From: JBKPRX01 sp046734795
GTDB taxonomy: Bacteria; Actinomycetota; Thermoleophilia; Gaiellales; Gaiellaceae
NCBI GenBank assembly: GCA_046734795.1
Contig: JBKPRX010000137.1
Location: 1-27,537, forward strand
Direction of reading: 5' to 3'
Length of the DNA stretch: 27,537 bases
Shown: positions 7,229 to 13,939 of the stretch, in pieces
How the letters are laid out: each line of letters starts with the position of its first letter
Position numbering within the stretch: position 1 is the first letter of the stretch
Notes under the pieces: generated by a model
Told to the model about the DNA's origin: nothing
Seen by the model: the letters and a program-made list of their open reading frames with translations, nothing else
Database searches by the model: none
Made by a program: the position numbers and the translations under genes

Positions 7229-7549
7229 CTAGAGGCCCGGCAGGCCCATGCCTTTGAGCCCCGCGGTCATGCCGCCGAGCTTCGACTCCACGAGCGCGTG
7301 CGCCGATCGCAACGCCTCGTTCGTCGCCGCGAGCACGAGGTCTTCGAGCATCGCCGGATCGTCAGGATCGATCGCATCCTTGGCGATCTTGATCTCGACG
7401 ATCTCGCCGGCGCCGCTCGCCTTGACCTTGACGACGCCGCCCCCGGCGGATGCCTCTACGGTCTCGCCGGCGAGCTCTTCCTGAGCCTTCTGCATCTCCG
7501 CCTGCATCTGCTGCGCCTGCTCGAACAGCTTGCTCATGTCGAAGTTCAT
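7229..7549 (-). CDS. ybaB: YbaB/EbfC nucleoid-associated protein
   Basis: 106 residues from ATG 7549. It is a DNA-binding protein of the YbaB/EbfC family, forming a dimer of pincer shape. The N-terminal coiled helix MSKLFEQAQQMQAEMQKAQEEL is followed by the conserved strands VEASAGGGVVKVKASGAGEIVEIKI and the C-terminal LVLAATNEAL helix. It starts right at the end of dnaX (gap of one base), an order kept across many bacteria. Confidence 0.93.
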   Translation of the reverse strand: MNFDMSKLFEQAQQMQAEMQKAQEELAGETVEASAGGGVVKVKASGAGEIVEIKIAKDAIDPDDPAMLEDLVLAATNEALRSAHALVESKLGGMTAGLKGMGLPGL

Positions 7550-7550
7550 G

Positions 7551-9164
7551 TCAGTCCTTTCGCTCCCGCGCGTCGAGCGTCTCGCTCAAGAGCTCGAGGA
7601 TCCGCTCCTCGCCTGCGGGCTCGTCCGTCGTCGCGATGTCCTCGACGTCCGCTGCGTCGCCGACCTCGAACGCGAGCGCGAGCTTCCGTCCCGTTACCTC
7701 GTACAGCGCCTCGGCGAGCAGCGTCGCGTTCTTTGGCTCTCGCGCGAGCTGCAGATGGAACGCCGCCGCGCTCGGAAACTCGAGCGTCAGCGTGTCGCCC
7801 GCGAGTTCTGCCGGATGCGCCTCACGCAGCACAGATGCCGTCGGGATCGACTTCTCTTCCACGGCCGGCAGGATCGTTCGCTGCCACGCTTCCTGAAGTT
7901 GCTCGAGCGCGACGTCCGGAGGCGCCGACGCGGGCACCGGCTCGACCTCGGCCGCCGGCTCTTCCGGGCGCGTGCTCGTGGCCGTTGTCGCGGGCTCGCT
8001 CGAATGTGCGTGACCGCTCGGCACGTGCGCGCGCGACTCGAGCTGCTCGAGCCGGTAGGCGACCGACTCGCGCGAGAGGTCCGCCGCCGGACGCGTCACC
8101 TTGACGAGCGCGAGCTCGAGCGGCAGACGCGGATCTCCGCCCTGGCGCAAGTCGTCGACCGCAACCGCGAGCAGGTCGATCAAGCGCACGACGGTCGCCT
8201 CGCCGAGCTGGTTCGCCTGCGCTTGCAAACGCTCGCGTGTCTCCTCGGTCACGGGCAGCGTGTCCGGCACCTCGCCGATGTGCTGCACGAGCAGGAGGTG
8301 TCGCAGATGCTCGAGCAAGTCGGTGACGAGCCGCCCGAGGTCCTGACCTTGTTCCGAGAGCTGCTCGAGGAACGTGAGCGCTCCGGCTGTGTCTTTGTCG
8401 ACGACGAGGTCGCAGAGCCGGAAGAGCGCTTCCTCTTCGACCGCGCCGAGAAGCTGCAGCACGGACTGCACCGTGACCTGCTTCTCCGTTGCCGAGGAGA
8501 GCTGGTCGAGGATCGACTCGGCGTCGCGGTACGCCCCGCGCGCGCTTCGCGCGATCAACGCGAGCGCGGGATCCGGCGCCTCGATCCCCTCGGCGTCGGC
8601 GATCCGCCGGAGCTTCGTCATCAGATCCTGCAGGCGCGGCCGCTGGAAGACGAACGTCTGACATCGTGAGCGCACCGTCGGCAACACCTTCGACACGTCG
8701 GTCGTGCAGAAGACGAAGACGAGATGCGGCGGCGGCTCCTCGATCAGCTTCAGCAACGCGTTCCAGGCTGCGTCAGTCAGCTGATGCGCCTCGTCGAGGA
8801 TGTAGACCTTGTAACGCCCTTCAGCCGGTTGCAGGACGACGCGATCGCGGATCTCGCGGATGTCGTCGATGCCGCGCTGCGAAGCGGCGTCCATCTCGAT
8901 CACGTCGAGCGACGTGCCATTCGCGATCGAGCGGCATGCATGGCACGTGCCGTCGGGATCGGGCGTCGGGCCGTGCTCGCAGTTCAGGCTCTTCGCGAGG
9001 ATGCGAGCGAACGACGTCTTGCCGGTGCCGCGCGGGCCGGCGAAGAGGTACGCCTGCCGGACCGTCCCGGCGGAGATCGCGTTCCTCAGCGTCCGCACGA
9101 CCGCCTCCTGGCCCACCACCTCGTCGAAGCTCTGCGGGCGGTAGGTCCGGTAGAGGGCGGCCAC
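7551..9164 (-). CDS. dnaX: DNA polymerase III subunit gamma/tau
   Basis: About 537 residues. It is the clamp-loader ATPase of the replicative polymerase. It shows YRTYRPQSFDEVVGQE, Walker A GPRGTGKTS, the zinc module, DEAH (LDEAHQLTDAAWNALLKLIEEPP), SRC sensor (VRSRCQTFVF) and a proline/glutamate-rich linker near residues 395-425 before the tau C-terminal domain. The zinc module has only three cysteines (LNC, then TCHAC): the first Cys of the usual CxxCxxC is Asp. I choose GTG 9164 (VAALYRTYRP), matching usual family starts; TTG 9176 adds four residues. Neither has a ribosome site. No slippery A-run for frameshifting is evident. Confidence 0.93.
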   Translation of the reverse strand: MAALYRTYRPQSFDEVVGQEAVVRTLRNAISAGTVRQAYLFAGPRGTGKTSFARILAKSLNCEHGPTPDPDGTCHACRSIANGTSLDVIEMDAASQRGIDDIREIRDRVVLQPAEGRYKVYILDEAHQLTDAAWNALLKLIEEPPPHLVFVFCTTDVSKVLPTVRSRCQTFVFQRPRLQDLMTKLRRIADAEGIEAPDPALALIARSARGAYRDAESILDQLSSATEKQVTVQSVLQLLGAVEEEALFRLCDLVVDKDTAGALTFLEQLSEQGQDLGRLVTDLLEHLRHLLLVQHIGEVPDTLPVTEETRERLQAQANQLGEATVVRLIDLLAVAVDDLRQGGDPRLPLELALVKVTRPAADLSRESVAYRLEQLESRAHVPSGHAHSSEPATTATSTRPEEPAAEVEPVPASAPPDVALEQLQEAWQRTILPAVEEKSIPTASVLREAHPAELAGDTLTLEFPSAAAFHLQLAREPKNATLLAEALYEVTGRKLALAFEVGDAADVEDIATTDEPAGEERILELLSETLDARERKD

Positions 9165-9224
9165 GAGTCGATTCAAGCAGACACTCGGGCCGCGAGCGGA
9201 GCGCGCGCGAAACGGTTCACGCCG

Positions 9225-9336
9225 CCGATTCGGGCCGGACTTGATCGCACACCTGGGAGGGATTGCTTAGCGCTGCTTCCTCCCGGACCTGACGCGGTTC
9301 ACAAGCTCCCACTGCGCGGAGCCCGGCCCGAATCCG
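9225..9336 (-). ncRNA. ffs: Signal recognition particle RNA, small bacterial type
   Basis: On the minus strand the sequence holds GTCAGGTCCGGGAGGAAGCAGC (complement of 9273-9294), the universally conserved apical domain bound by Ffh. The ends GATTCGGGCCGG (complement of 9323-9334) and CCGGCCCGAATC (complement of 9227-9238) pair perfectly, and pairing can extend outward to 9221/9340 with one mismatch. The length of 105-120 nt fits the 4.5S type without an Alu domain. It lies just upstream of dnaX, a widespread arrangement. Exact ends are uncertain. Confidence 0.93.
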
Positions 9337-9424
9337 CGGCGCGGATCCGGCGAATCACGAGACGCGACGATGGTACCGGGTTATGCTCTGTCGCAATCGT
9401 CACGAAGGAGGGGTCGCAGAAGCC

Positions 9425-9856
9425 ATGTCCACGTCAGACGTGATGAACGTTCGACTCGTCACCGTCGCTCCCGACGAAAGCGCCCAAATCGCCGTCGGGA
9501 AGATGATGGACGCAGGCGTCGGAGCGGTCCTCGTCTGCGATTCGAGCCGGCTCGTCGGGATCTTCACCGAGCGAGACGTTCTGCGGCTGACGGGAGAGGG
9601 TCGCGACCTCGGAGCCGTTCCTGTGGGCGAGGTGATGACGGGCAACCTCGTCACGATCGGCCCGGAAGACGACGTTTTCGCCGCCGCGCGCGTGATGGGC
9701 GAGAAGCGGATCCGCCATTTGCCGGTCGTGCAGGACGGGAACGTGCTCGGCGTCGTCGGCATCCGCGATGTGATGCGGAGCCTCGTCGAGCGCATCTGGC
9801 GCTCGCACGACGACGACGCGCGCGCGACCGCGCGCGAGTTGTTACGCCGCGCTTAA
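9425..9856 (+). CDS. CBS-domain pair protein
   Basis: 143 residues consisting almost only of two CBS domains, about residues 5-60 (VMNVRLVTVAPDESAQIAVGKMMDAGVGAVLV) and 70-125 (VGEVMTGNLVTIGPEDDVFAAARVMGEKRIRHLPVV). The Bateman pair usually binds adenosine nucleotides. ATG 9425 is preceded by GAAGGAGGGG, though 10-12 bases away. There is no partner domain, so it may act in trans as an energy sensor; the target is unknown. It diverges from the SRP RNA. Confidence 0.85.
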   Translation: MSTSDVMNVRLVTVAPDESAQIAVGKMMDAGVGAVLVCDSSRLVGIFTERDVLRLTGEGRDLGAVPVGEVMTGNLVTIGPEDDVFAAARVMGEKRIRHLPVVQDGNVLGVVGIRDVMRSLVERIWRSHDDDARATARELLRRA

Positions 9857-9917
9857 CTCGTCGACTCGTAGAGCTCGACTGGCGTAGCATCGCCCGTAAT
9901 CGATCCGGGAGGCCGTG

Positions 9918-10202
9918 ATGGCGTTCGCACGTGCAGTCAAGTTCGAAGGCGTGAGCAAGGACCGCATCGAGCAGATGAAGAACGAGATGGAAGCAGGCGG
10001 GCGGCCGGATGAGCTACCGGCGACCGAGATCATCGTGCTCCACGACGGCGAGGCGGAGAAGTCACTCGTCCTCGTGTTCTTCGACTCCGAAGAGGACTAC
10101 GAGCGCGGCGATGCGTTCTTGAGCGCGATGCCGGCCGACGACACGCCCGGGCGCCGTGCGTCCGTGACGAAGTACGACGTCGCGCTTCGCATGACGGCCT
10201 AG
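9918..10202 (+). CDS. Conserved small protein, ABM/Dabb-like
   Basis: 94 residues from ATG 9918 (an overlapping GTG 9915 is also possible), with GGGAGG close upstream. The pattern AFARAVKFEGVSKDRIEQM ... EIIVLHDGEAEKSLVLVFFDSEEDYERGDAFLSAMP ... ASVTKYDVALRMT is a small alpha/beta protein resembling the ferredoxin-like antibiotic-biosynthesis-monooxygenase superfamily and is shared among actinobacteria. No catalytic residue can be named, so no function is claimed. Confidence 0.7.
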   Translation: MAFARAVKFEGVSKDRIEQMKNEMEAGGRPDELPATEIIVLHDGEAEKSLVLVFFDSEEDYERGDAFLSAMPADDTPGRRASVTKYDVALRMTA

Positions 10203-10263
10203 GCGGTCGCTCATCCCATCTGTCGTGGACGCGCGCGCCCGTACCGGGTAGCGTCGTGGCGAC

Positions 10264-10614
10264 GTGGCGTCCGAACGCGACGACGAGAGACTCGACGAGG
10301 AGAAGCTCGGGATCCTGCGCGGCTGGGGTCAGGGTCTCGCCGGCGATACGAGAGACGAGGTTCGCGCGGCCGGCAAGGCGATCGTCCTCCTCATCGGTGA
10401 GATCGAGCGGCTGCACATCGAGCTGTGGCACGCGCGGGACGCATCTGCTCCCCCGAGCGCGGATGACAACCTCGCCGACCTGGACGACGTGGACGACGTG
10501 GGCGACGGCGAGCAGGAGCCCGTTCCTGTGGAAAAGCTCGAGCACACGCTGCAAGCGCGGATGCGCAGCGCGATCAGCCGCGTGACGCCTCATCGCGGCG
10601 ACGGCGCGACCTAA
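10264..10614 (+). CDS. Hypothetical acidic protein
   Basis: 116 residues from GTG 10264. The N-terminal half is helical (DEVRAAGKAIVLLIGEIERLHIELWHAR, possible coiled coil). The middle is an acidic run rich in Asp (NLADLDDVDDVGDGEQE), and the C terminus is basic (RMRSAISRVTPHR). There is no signal peptide. I do not recognise a family. TAGCGT eight bases before the GTG could be a -10 box for a near-leaderless message. Confidence 0.55.
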   Translation: MASERDDERLDEEKLGILRGWGQGLAGDTRDEVRAAGKAIVLLIGEIERLHIELWHARDASAPPSADDNLADLDDVDDVGDGEQEPVPVEKLEHTLQARMRSAISRVTPHRGDGAT

Positions 10615-10635
10615 TCCACATCGAGTCCACAGAGT

Positions 10636-10677
10636 CGGCCGGAACGGTTCGGCCGGGGCGGGCGAGCGCCTCTCGCC
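10636..10677. terminator. Tandem hairpins after 10614
   Basis: CGGCCG (10636-10641) pairs with CGGCCG (10650-10655) and GGCGAG (10661-10666) pairs with CTCGCC (10672-10677). They lie between two convergent genes and may end transcription from both sides. No T-run is present. Confidence 0.35.
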
Positions 10678-10784
10678 GGCCGCAGGGCTGAGCGCTTCCA
10701 CACCCCGGCTCATCTCAAGGTAGGAAGGCGCCCGCACATTGCCCTAGCCGCCCGGCGGGACGCGTCTCGACTACCCGCTAGGCC

Positions 10785-10817
10785 GCTCGCAGGGGAGAGC
10801 GGTCGCTTCACGCGCGG
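10785..10817 (+). pseudogene. Partial tRNA-Val-like copy (D and anticodon arms)
   Basis: The segment follows the intact tRNA-Val(CAC) at 11237 closely through the D arm (GCTC...GGGAGAGCG) and anticodon arm, including the loop bases TTCAC. It has no recognisable acceptor or T arm and the anticodon stem has a mismatch, so it cannot be a working tRNA. It lies about 450 bp before the intact gene, in the same orientation, and looks like a degraded duplicate. Alternatively, it is a chance resemblance over 30 bases. Confidence 0.4.
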
Positions 10818-10820
10818 ACG

Positions 10821-11123
10821 CTAGAACTGATCGGCAGTCTCCACCGCCTCGCCGAAGGTGAAGTCCGGCTCTCCCTGCGCTCCGGCTTGCTGCATCGCGC
10901 TTGGGATGTCCGCGTTGTTCTGGAAGAACTGCTGGAACGCCTCGACGCTCTCCCACTCGTCAACGATGAGTACGAAGCCGTCGCCGACGGCAAAGCGGTG
11001 ATGAATCGCCCCCTGGGACTTCGCGTCCTCGGAGATCTTGCGTAGCAGCTCTGGCTGCTCTTGGATGAACCGGCGGAACATGTCTGTGTCGCCAAGAAAC
11101 TTGCCTGTCACGACGACGCTCAT
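10821..11123 (-). CDS. Small protein, ABM-superfamily-like
   Basis: 100 residues from ATG 11123, with GAGGAGGT 5 bases upstream, a strong site. The pattern MSVVVTGKFLGDTDMFRRFIQEQPELLRKISEDAKSQGAIHHRFAVGDGFVLIVDEWESVEAFQQFFQ is typical of dimeric alpha/beta-barrel (ABM-like) proteins, with the conserved D/EEW strand end. Family members include heme-degrading and quinone-forming monooxygenases as well as proteins with no known activity. The reading frame ends next to a degraded tRNA-like segment. Confidence 0.7.
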   Translation of the reverse strand: MSVVVTGKFLGDTDMFRRFIQEQPELLRKISEDAKSQGAIHHRFAVGDGFVLIVDEWESVEAFQQFFQNNADIPSAMQQAGAQGEPDFTFGEAVETADQF

Positions 11124-11236
11124 CTGACCTCCTCGTCTCGAAACGGAACTCGCCGGATCCTAAAGGGCGCTCTTCTCTCTTTCGAGCAAGCGAAGGGTGG
11201 ATGCAGGTTCGTATCCGGCTACGATGGGCCGCCTCG

Positions 11237-11308
11237 GGGCGCATAGCTCAGCGGGAGAGCGCTCGCTTCACACGCGAGAGGTCCCTGGTTCGATCCCAGG
11301 TGCGCCCA
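11237..11308 (+). tRNA. tRNA-Val (CAC)
   Basis: Acceptor GGGCGCA pairs with TGCGCCC (11301-11307). The D arm is GCTC/GAGC, and the anticodon stem CTCGC/GCGAG encloses loop TTCACAC, so the anticodon is CAC (valine, GUG codons). The T arm is CCTGG-TTCGATC-CCAGG and the discriminator is A. CCA is not encoded. The 3' end is repeated at 13940-13962. TACGAT at 11219-11224 may be its -10 box; the same hexamer precedes the tRNA fragment at 24972. Confidence 0.97.
11284..11306 (+). repeat. Attachment-site core, left copy
   Basis: Starts at the T-stem CCTGG and ends within the acceptor TGCGCC of tRNA-Val. It is identical over 23 bases to 13940-13962 and, after one mismatch, both continue ACTC. Confidence 0.85.
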
Positions 11309-11321
11309 CTCCTTTTCAGGC

Positions 11322-11376
11322 TTGACCACGCGGTACAGCCGCGGCTACAGGCTGGCTGTGACCACCTCTTGACCAC
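11322..11376. promoter_or_regulatory. Left-end TGACCAC cluster, probable recombinase arm sites
   Basis: TTGACCAC occurs at 11322-11329 and 11369-11376, with TGACCAC at 11359-11365. The last two are spaced 11 bp start to start, and exactly this pair recurs at the right end. They overlap the last codons of the integrase relic. Confidence 0.5.
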
Positions 11377-11680
11377 GCGCCGACCGCACGAGTTCGTCGA
11401 CGAGGCCGACGGCGTCGCGGAGTTCCGAGGGGAACAGATGCCGGTAGCGGCGGTAGATTAGAGCGCCGCCGTCGGAGTGACCGACGCGCTGTGCGATCAA
11501 CTCAGGCTTCATTCCTGCGCGACACATGAGCGAGATCGCCGTGTGACGCAACCAGTGGAACTTGAAGTCGGCGACGATTCGCTTCTTCTCGTTGCGATGT
11601 GCAAGTCCAGCCTCGAGCAGCGCGGGAAGCCACACCGAGTCGCGTCGGAGAGAGCGCCTACGTGGCCGCTTGAGCCGCCG
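11345..11680 (-). pseudogene. Tyrosine recombinase (integrase), C-terminal remnant
   Basis: Only the C-terminal catalytic half is recognisable, from about SVWLPALLEAGLAHRNEKKRIVADFKFHWLRHTAISLM to the end. The HxLRH box, the QRVGHS histidine box and the nucleophile region YRRYRHLFPSE are all visible. The first catalytic arginine, the N-terminal core-binding and arm-binding domains are absent; the frame upstream is low-complexity Arg/Ser, a shadow. It reads towards the tRNA from inside the element, the usual position for an integrase next to attL. It must be inactive unless a second integrase acts in trans. Confidence 0.8.
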
Positions 11681-11696
11681 CCGCTGCTGCCGGACG

Positions 11697-11721
11697 CGGC
11701 TTGAGGAGCGGCTGCGCGCGG
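11697..11721 (+). repeat. 25-bp direct repeat, copy 1
   Basis: It begins CGGCTTGAGGAGC, ends GCTGCGCGCGG, and matches 12261-12285 in 24 of 25 positions; weaker similarity continues about 25 bases further in both copies. Confidence 0.6.
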
Positions 11722-11745
11722 TTACGGGGCGCAACTCATTGTGCG

Positions 11746-11808
11746 GTGGACAAGAAGGACCCGCGCTACGCGGGTCGCCGCGCGATGGCATGGAAAGTTC
11801 GTCCTTAG
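11746..11808 (+). pseudogene. Fragment related to the gene at 12834
   Basis: The frame reads VDKKDPRYAGRRAMAWKVRP then stops. It matches DKNDPRYAAAAARWHAKF of the 12834 gene in both protein and DNA (GACAAGAAxGACCCGCGxTACGCGG). It lacks the rest of the protein. It is preceded by a 25-base segment (11697-11721) also found at 12261-12285, so duplication within the element followed by decay is likely. Confidence 0.5.
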
Positions 11809-11822
11809 GAGGGGAGTCGCGA

Positions 11823-11858
11823 AGCGGGGCGATCTGGGCGTGCCGGTTTCGCCCCGCT
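11823..11858. terminator. Inverted repeat after the secreted-peptide gene
   Basis: AGCGGGGCG (11823-11831) pairs perfectly with CGCCCCGCT (11850-11858) around an 18-base loop. It lies 26 bases beyond the stop of the minus-strand gene at 11885 and could terminate it. Confidence 0.4.
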
Positions 11859-11884
11859 CCGCGTCTTACTAACGGGCCTGCCTG

Positions 11885-12070
11885 CTAGCCGCCGCCGTTG
11901 TTGTTGCCGCCGGAGTTACCGGGGTCGCAGTCGCTGGTCGACGAGCTCTCGAATCCGTTCCCGCCGCCTGCGTTGCACTTGTGGATCGGGCTGCTGAAGG
12001 CGGGCGCGGAGAAGGCCCCCGCGATCGCGGTCGCAAACAGCAGTGCCGCTGCCTTGCGCCAACGTGACAT
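11885..12070 (-). CDS. Small secreted Gly/Asn/Ser-rich peptide
   Basis: 61 residues from ATG 12070, with AAAGGGGG about 10 bases upstream. A typical signal peptide (MSRWRKAAALLFATAIAGAFSAPAFS) is followed by a mature part of about 35 residues with two cysteines (HKCNAGGG, SDCDPG) and a flexible Gly/Asn tail. I recognise no family. Similar two-cysteine Gly/Asn-rich secreted peptides appear in soil actinobacteria, with unknown roles. It is cargo of the tRNA-Val element. Confidence 0.65.
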   Translation of the reverse strand: MSRWRKAAALLFATAIAGAFSAPAFSSPIHKCNAGGGNGFESSSTSDCDPGNSGGNNNGGG

Positions 12071-12443
12071 CTAGTCACCCCCTTTCGCCACAGCCGTGGG
12101 TGGATGTCATCCGCAGGGCCGCAGTTGGCCGCGCGGTCTCTTCAGTCGAACACGATGCGCCGATCGTTACAAGGCTGGTCCGGCGGCTGGCCGCTCGGAT
12201 AGTCCGCGGGTCCACCCGCGGCTGCCCCAGCCTACGACCTAGCGGCCACCGATAACAAACCGGCTTGAGGAGCTGCTGCGCGCGGACGGGCGCCGCTCAC
12301 TGACGCCGCGAAGCGCCGCCGAATTTCGTCGGGGTCGACACAGCCGCTGCGCAGGTTTTGTCTCGCGGCAGCGTCTTTCTCTGCATGGGTAGCCACTTGG
12401 CCGCACCGTCGCAGGCGGCCACCTCACACAAAAGGGGGCGAAC
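12071..12443. other. Long spacer between divergent peptide genes
   Basis: This 373-base gap separates the secreted-peptide gene (minus) from the lasso-leader-like gene (plus). It holds an inverted repeat CCGCGGG/CCCGCGG (12204-12221), the second copy of the 25-bp repeat (12261-12285) and a hairpin TGGCCGC/GCGGCCA (12398-12421) 22 bases before the next start codon. No convincing gene or promoter hexamers are seen. Confidence 0.5.
12261..12285 (+). repeat. 25-bp direct repeat, copy 2
   Basis: Second copy of the segment at 11697-11721, with a single difference. Confidence 0.6.
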
Positions 12444-12605
12444 ATGAGCACCGACACCCAACCGAAGCAACCGCAGACCGCGACCGTTCGTGCGTACGAA
12501 CCGCCACAGCTGACGGTCGTAGGGACGGTCGGCGAGCTAACGCTCAGCCCGCACGATCCCCATCCGGCGCCGCCCGGCTCGCACGTGCTCGCGCTTTCGG
12601 CCTAG
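12444..12605 (+). CDS. Lasso-peptide-type leader protein (possible RiPP precursor)
   Basis: 53 residues from ATG 12444, with AAAGGGGGCG 3-11 bases upstream. After a Gln/Pro/Thr-rich start comes YEPPQLTVVGTVGELTLS, which matches the lasso leader pattern Y-x2-P-x-L-x3-G-x3-E/D/F-L-T. The predicted remainder, SPHDPHPAPPGSHVLALSA, would be the core if cleavage follows Thr by two residues as in true lasso peptides. That core has no Asp/Glu at position 7-9, needed for the macrolactam ring. No cyclase, protease or RRE gene is nearby. So the leader family is supported, but the chemistry is not. The small size and the ribosome site argue it is a real gene. Confidence 0.65.
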   Translation: MSTDTQPKQPQTATVRAYEPPQLTVVGTVGELTLSPHDPHPAPPGSHVLALSA

Positions 12606-12833
12606 AACGCGCGCTCCTGGACCCGCCAGCTTGACGGAGCCTTAGGCGGCGTCCGCGCCGGCGGCTCATAGATGACGCTGCTTCGCCGGCGGCGCAACCC
12701 ATCGTGCCCTTCCGACGTTTCTTGGTCGCGGAGCCGGCGGCCGGTTCGGCACGCGCGGCCCTGTCGGGCCCGCCCTGGCTCCGCTCCCTCCGCGCGTCGA
12801 AGTGCAGCAACTGGGGTATGCGAACATGCGTTC

Positions 12834-13079
12834 GTGACATACGCGGACGCGCTCCTGCTCCTCTACGAGTTGGCAGACAAGAATGACCCGCGTTACGCGG
12901 CCGCTGCCGCACGGTGGCACGCGAAGTTTGTGCTCGAGGGGCAGCTGCCACTCGGCGAGTCGCAGATGGTGATGGAGCTGCTGTCGGGTGTAACTGGTCC
13001 TCAGCGTCAGATCGTGCGTCGGCAACTCCTCGGCGCAGTCGAGCGCGCGGGACTATCGCATCGTGATGTGGCCGCGTGA
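12834..13079 (+). CDS. Small hypothetical protein of actinobacterial accessory regions
   Basis: 81 residues from GTG 12834. It is an all-helical, soluble protein: YADALLLLYELADKNDPRYAAAAARWHAKFVLEGQLPLGESQMVMELLSGV and so on. The pattern (D-R-Y-x-A-A-x-R-W-x-x-K-F, then L-x-E-S-Q near the middle) resembles small unannotated proteins often found beside integrases in Thermoleophilia-like genomes; that similarity is from memory. A broken relative lies at 11746-11808. No ribosome site is obvious. Function unknown. Confidence 0.6.
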   Translation: MTYADALLLLYELADKNDPRYAAAAARWHAKFVLEGQLPLGESQMVMELLSGVTGPQRQIVRRQLLGAVERAGLSHRDVAA

Positions 13080-13258
13080 AGCTCAGTTGGTGGGCGCGAC
13101 GCCATACATCCGCGCCGGTAGAGCTTGATCCAGTTCGCCGCGATCTGACGCTGCGCCGCTGAAGCGTCATCTTCCTATCGCAGACGAGGTCGTGCAGTCT
13201 GTTCTCGAGCCTGTCCTTGACCTTCTAACCGGGTGCGCGGTCAGCTTCCCTCTTTGGC

Positions 13259-13504
13259 TTAGTCGGGAGGCCGGGAAAAACGCTCCCACGCTGCCTGCCG
13301 GCTGGTACCGAGCGCCTCGCCGATCTCCGTCCACGTCCGTCCCGCACGGCGCGCCTCGGACACAAGATGCCGCTGCAGTTTCTCGACGGCGCGAGCTAGG
13401 CCAGCCGACTCGCAGAGGCCGTCCAGCGGAGCTGTTTCCCAATCTCCGACCAGACGAAGTTTCCGGCCATCACCAGTAATCCGCAGTTGTTGACGTCGCC
13501 GCAT
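13259..13504 (-). CDS. Small helix-turn-helix protein
   Basis: 81 residues from ATG 13504, with GGAGGT 8 bases upstream. The C-terminal half, ARRAGRTWTEIGEALGTSRQAAWERFSRP, is a sigma-factor-like HTH (W-x-x-I-G-x-A-L-G-x-S/T-R-Q-A-A-x-x-R-F) common in small actinobacterial regulators. The N-terminal half is a short beta-rich piece (LRITGDGRKLRLVGDWE). It is probably a DNA-binding regulator carried by the element. Confidence 0.75.
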   Translation of the reverse strand: MRRRQQLRITGDGRKLRLVGDWETAPLDGLCESAGLARAVEKLQRHLVSEARRAGRTWTEIGEALGTSRQAAWERFSRPPD

Positions 13505-13939
13505 CGGCGGACACCTCCGTCAAGGAATCTTGACACGAGAATCTAGCATCCGCCCTTGGTTCGAGGGCGGCTCGCCCGCCCCGGTTCCGCTGCGTCCGTG
13601 GAAGGTCGCGAAGCTGCCGGTCTAGACACGCCGCGAGCGTCATGTTGAAGTTGCCTCGCGGCCGATCTTGATAGCGCGCGGGCGAAATTGGCGAGGGCGC
13701 GCGAGCATCTTGAAGTGTTCGATACGCCAACGAAGCCCTCGGGGAGGCTTGCGATCGCGTCGAGAGCACGCTCCGGTTGTTCGAGCGGTACCGCTAGCCC
13801 CGGCTGACCACTCCTTGACCACAGCGGAAGTCGCGCAGAGTCGTTGAGAGTGAATCGCGCATCCGACGGATCGGGTCAGATTTCCCTGCAGATGCGCTGG
13901 GTTGTCGATACGTGTTGGTGAGTGCGGCGAGTGGGCGCG
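13505..13939. other. Right end of the element, no gene recognised
   Basis: 435 bases upstream of the HTH gene up to the right attachment repeat. Frames exist on the minus strand (for example the stretch RGLRWRIEHFKML near 13660-13745) but none has a start, ribosome site and recognisable family together. The 18-bp TGACCAC motif (13805-13822) is the only structured signal found. Confidence 0.5.
13805..13822. promoter_or_regulatory. Right-end TGACCAC pair, probable recombinase arm sites
   Basis: TGACCAC (13805-13811) and TTGACCAC (13815-13822) are spaced 11 bp start to start. The 18-bp unit differs from 11359-11376 only at two central bases and has the same orientation. Confidence 0.5.

Noticed and set aside
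12444..12605. A complete lasso-peptide biosynthetic cluster
   Set aside because: Only the leader-like precursor is seen; no cyclase, leader peptidase, RRE or transporter of that type is adjacent.
12544..13170. 208-codon minus-strand frame in the element
   Set aside because: Arg/Ser/Ala low complexity, no ribosome site, and it covers the better supported 12834 gene.
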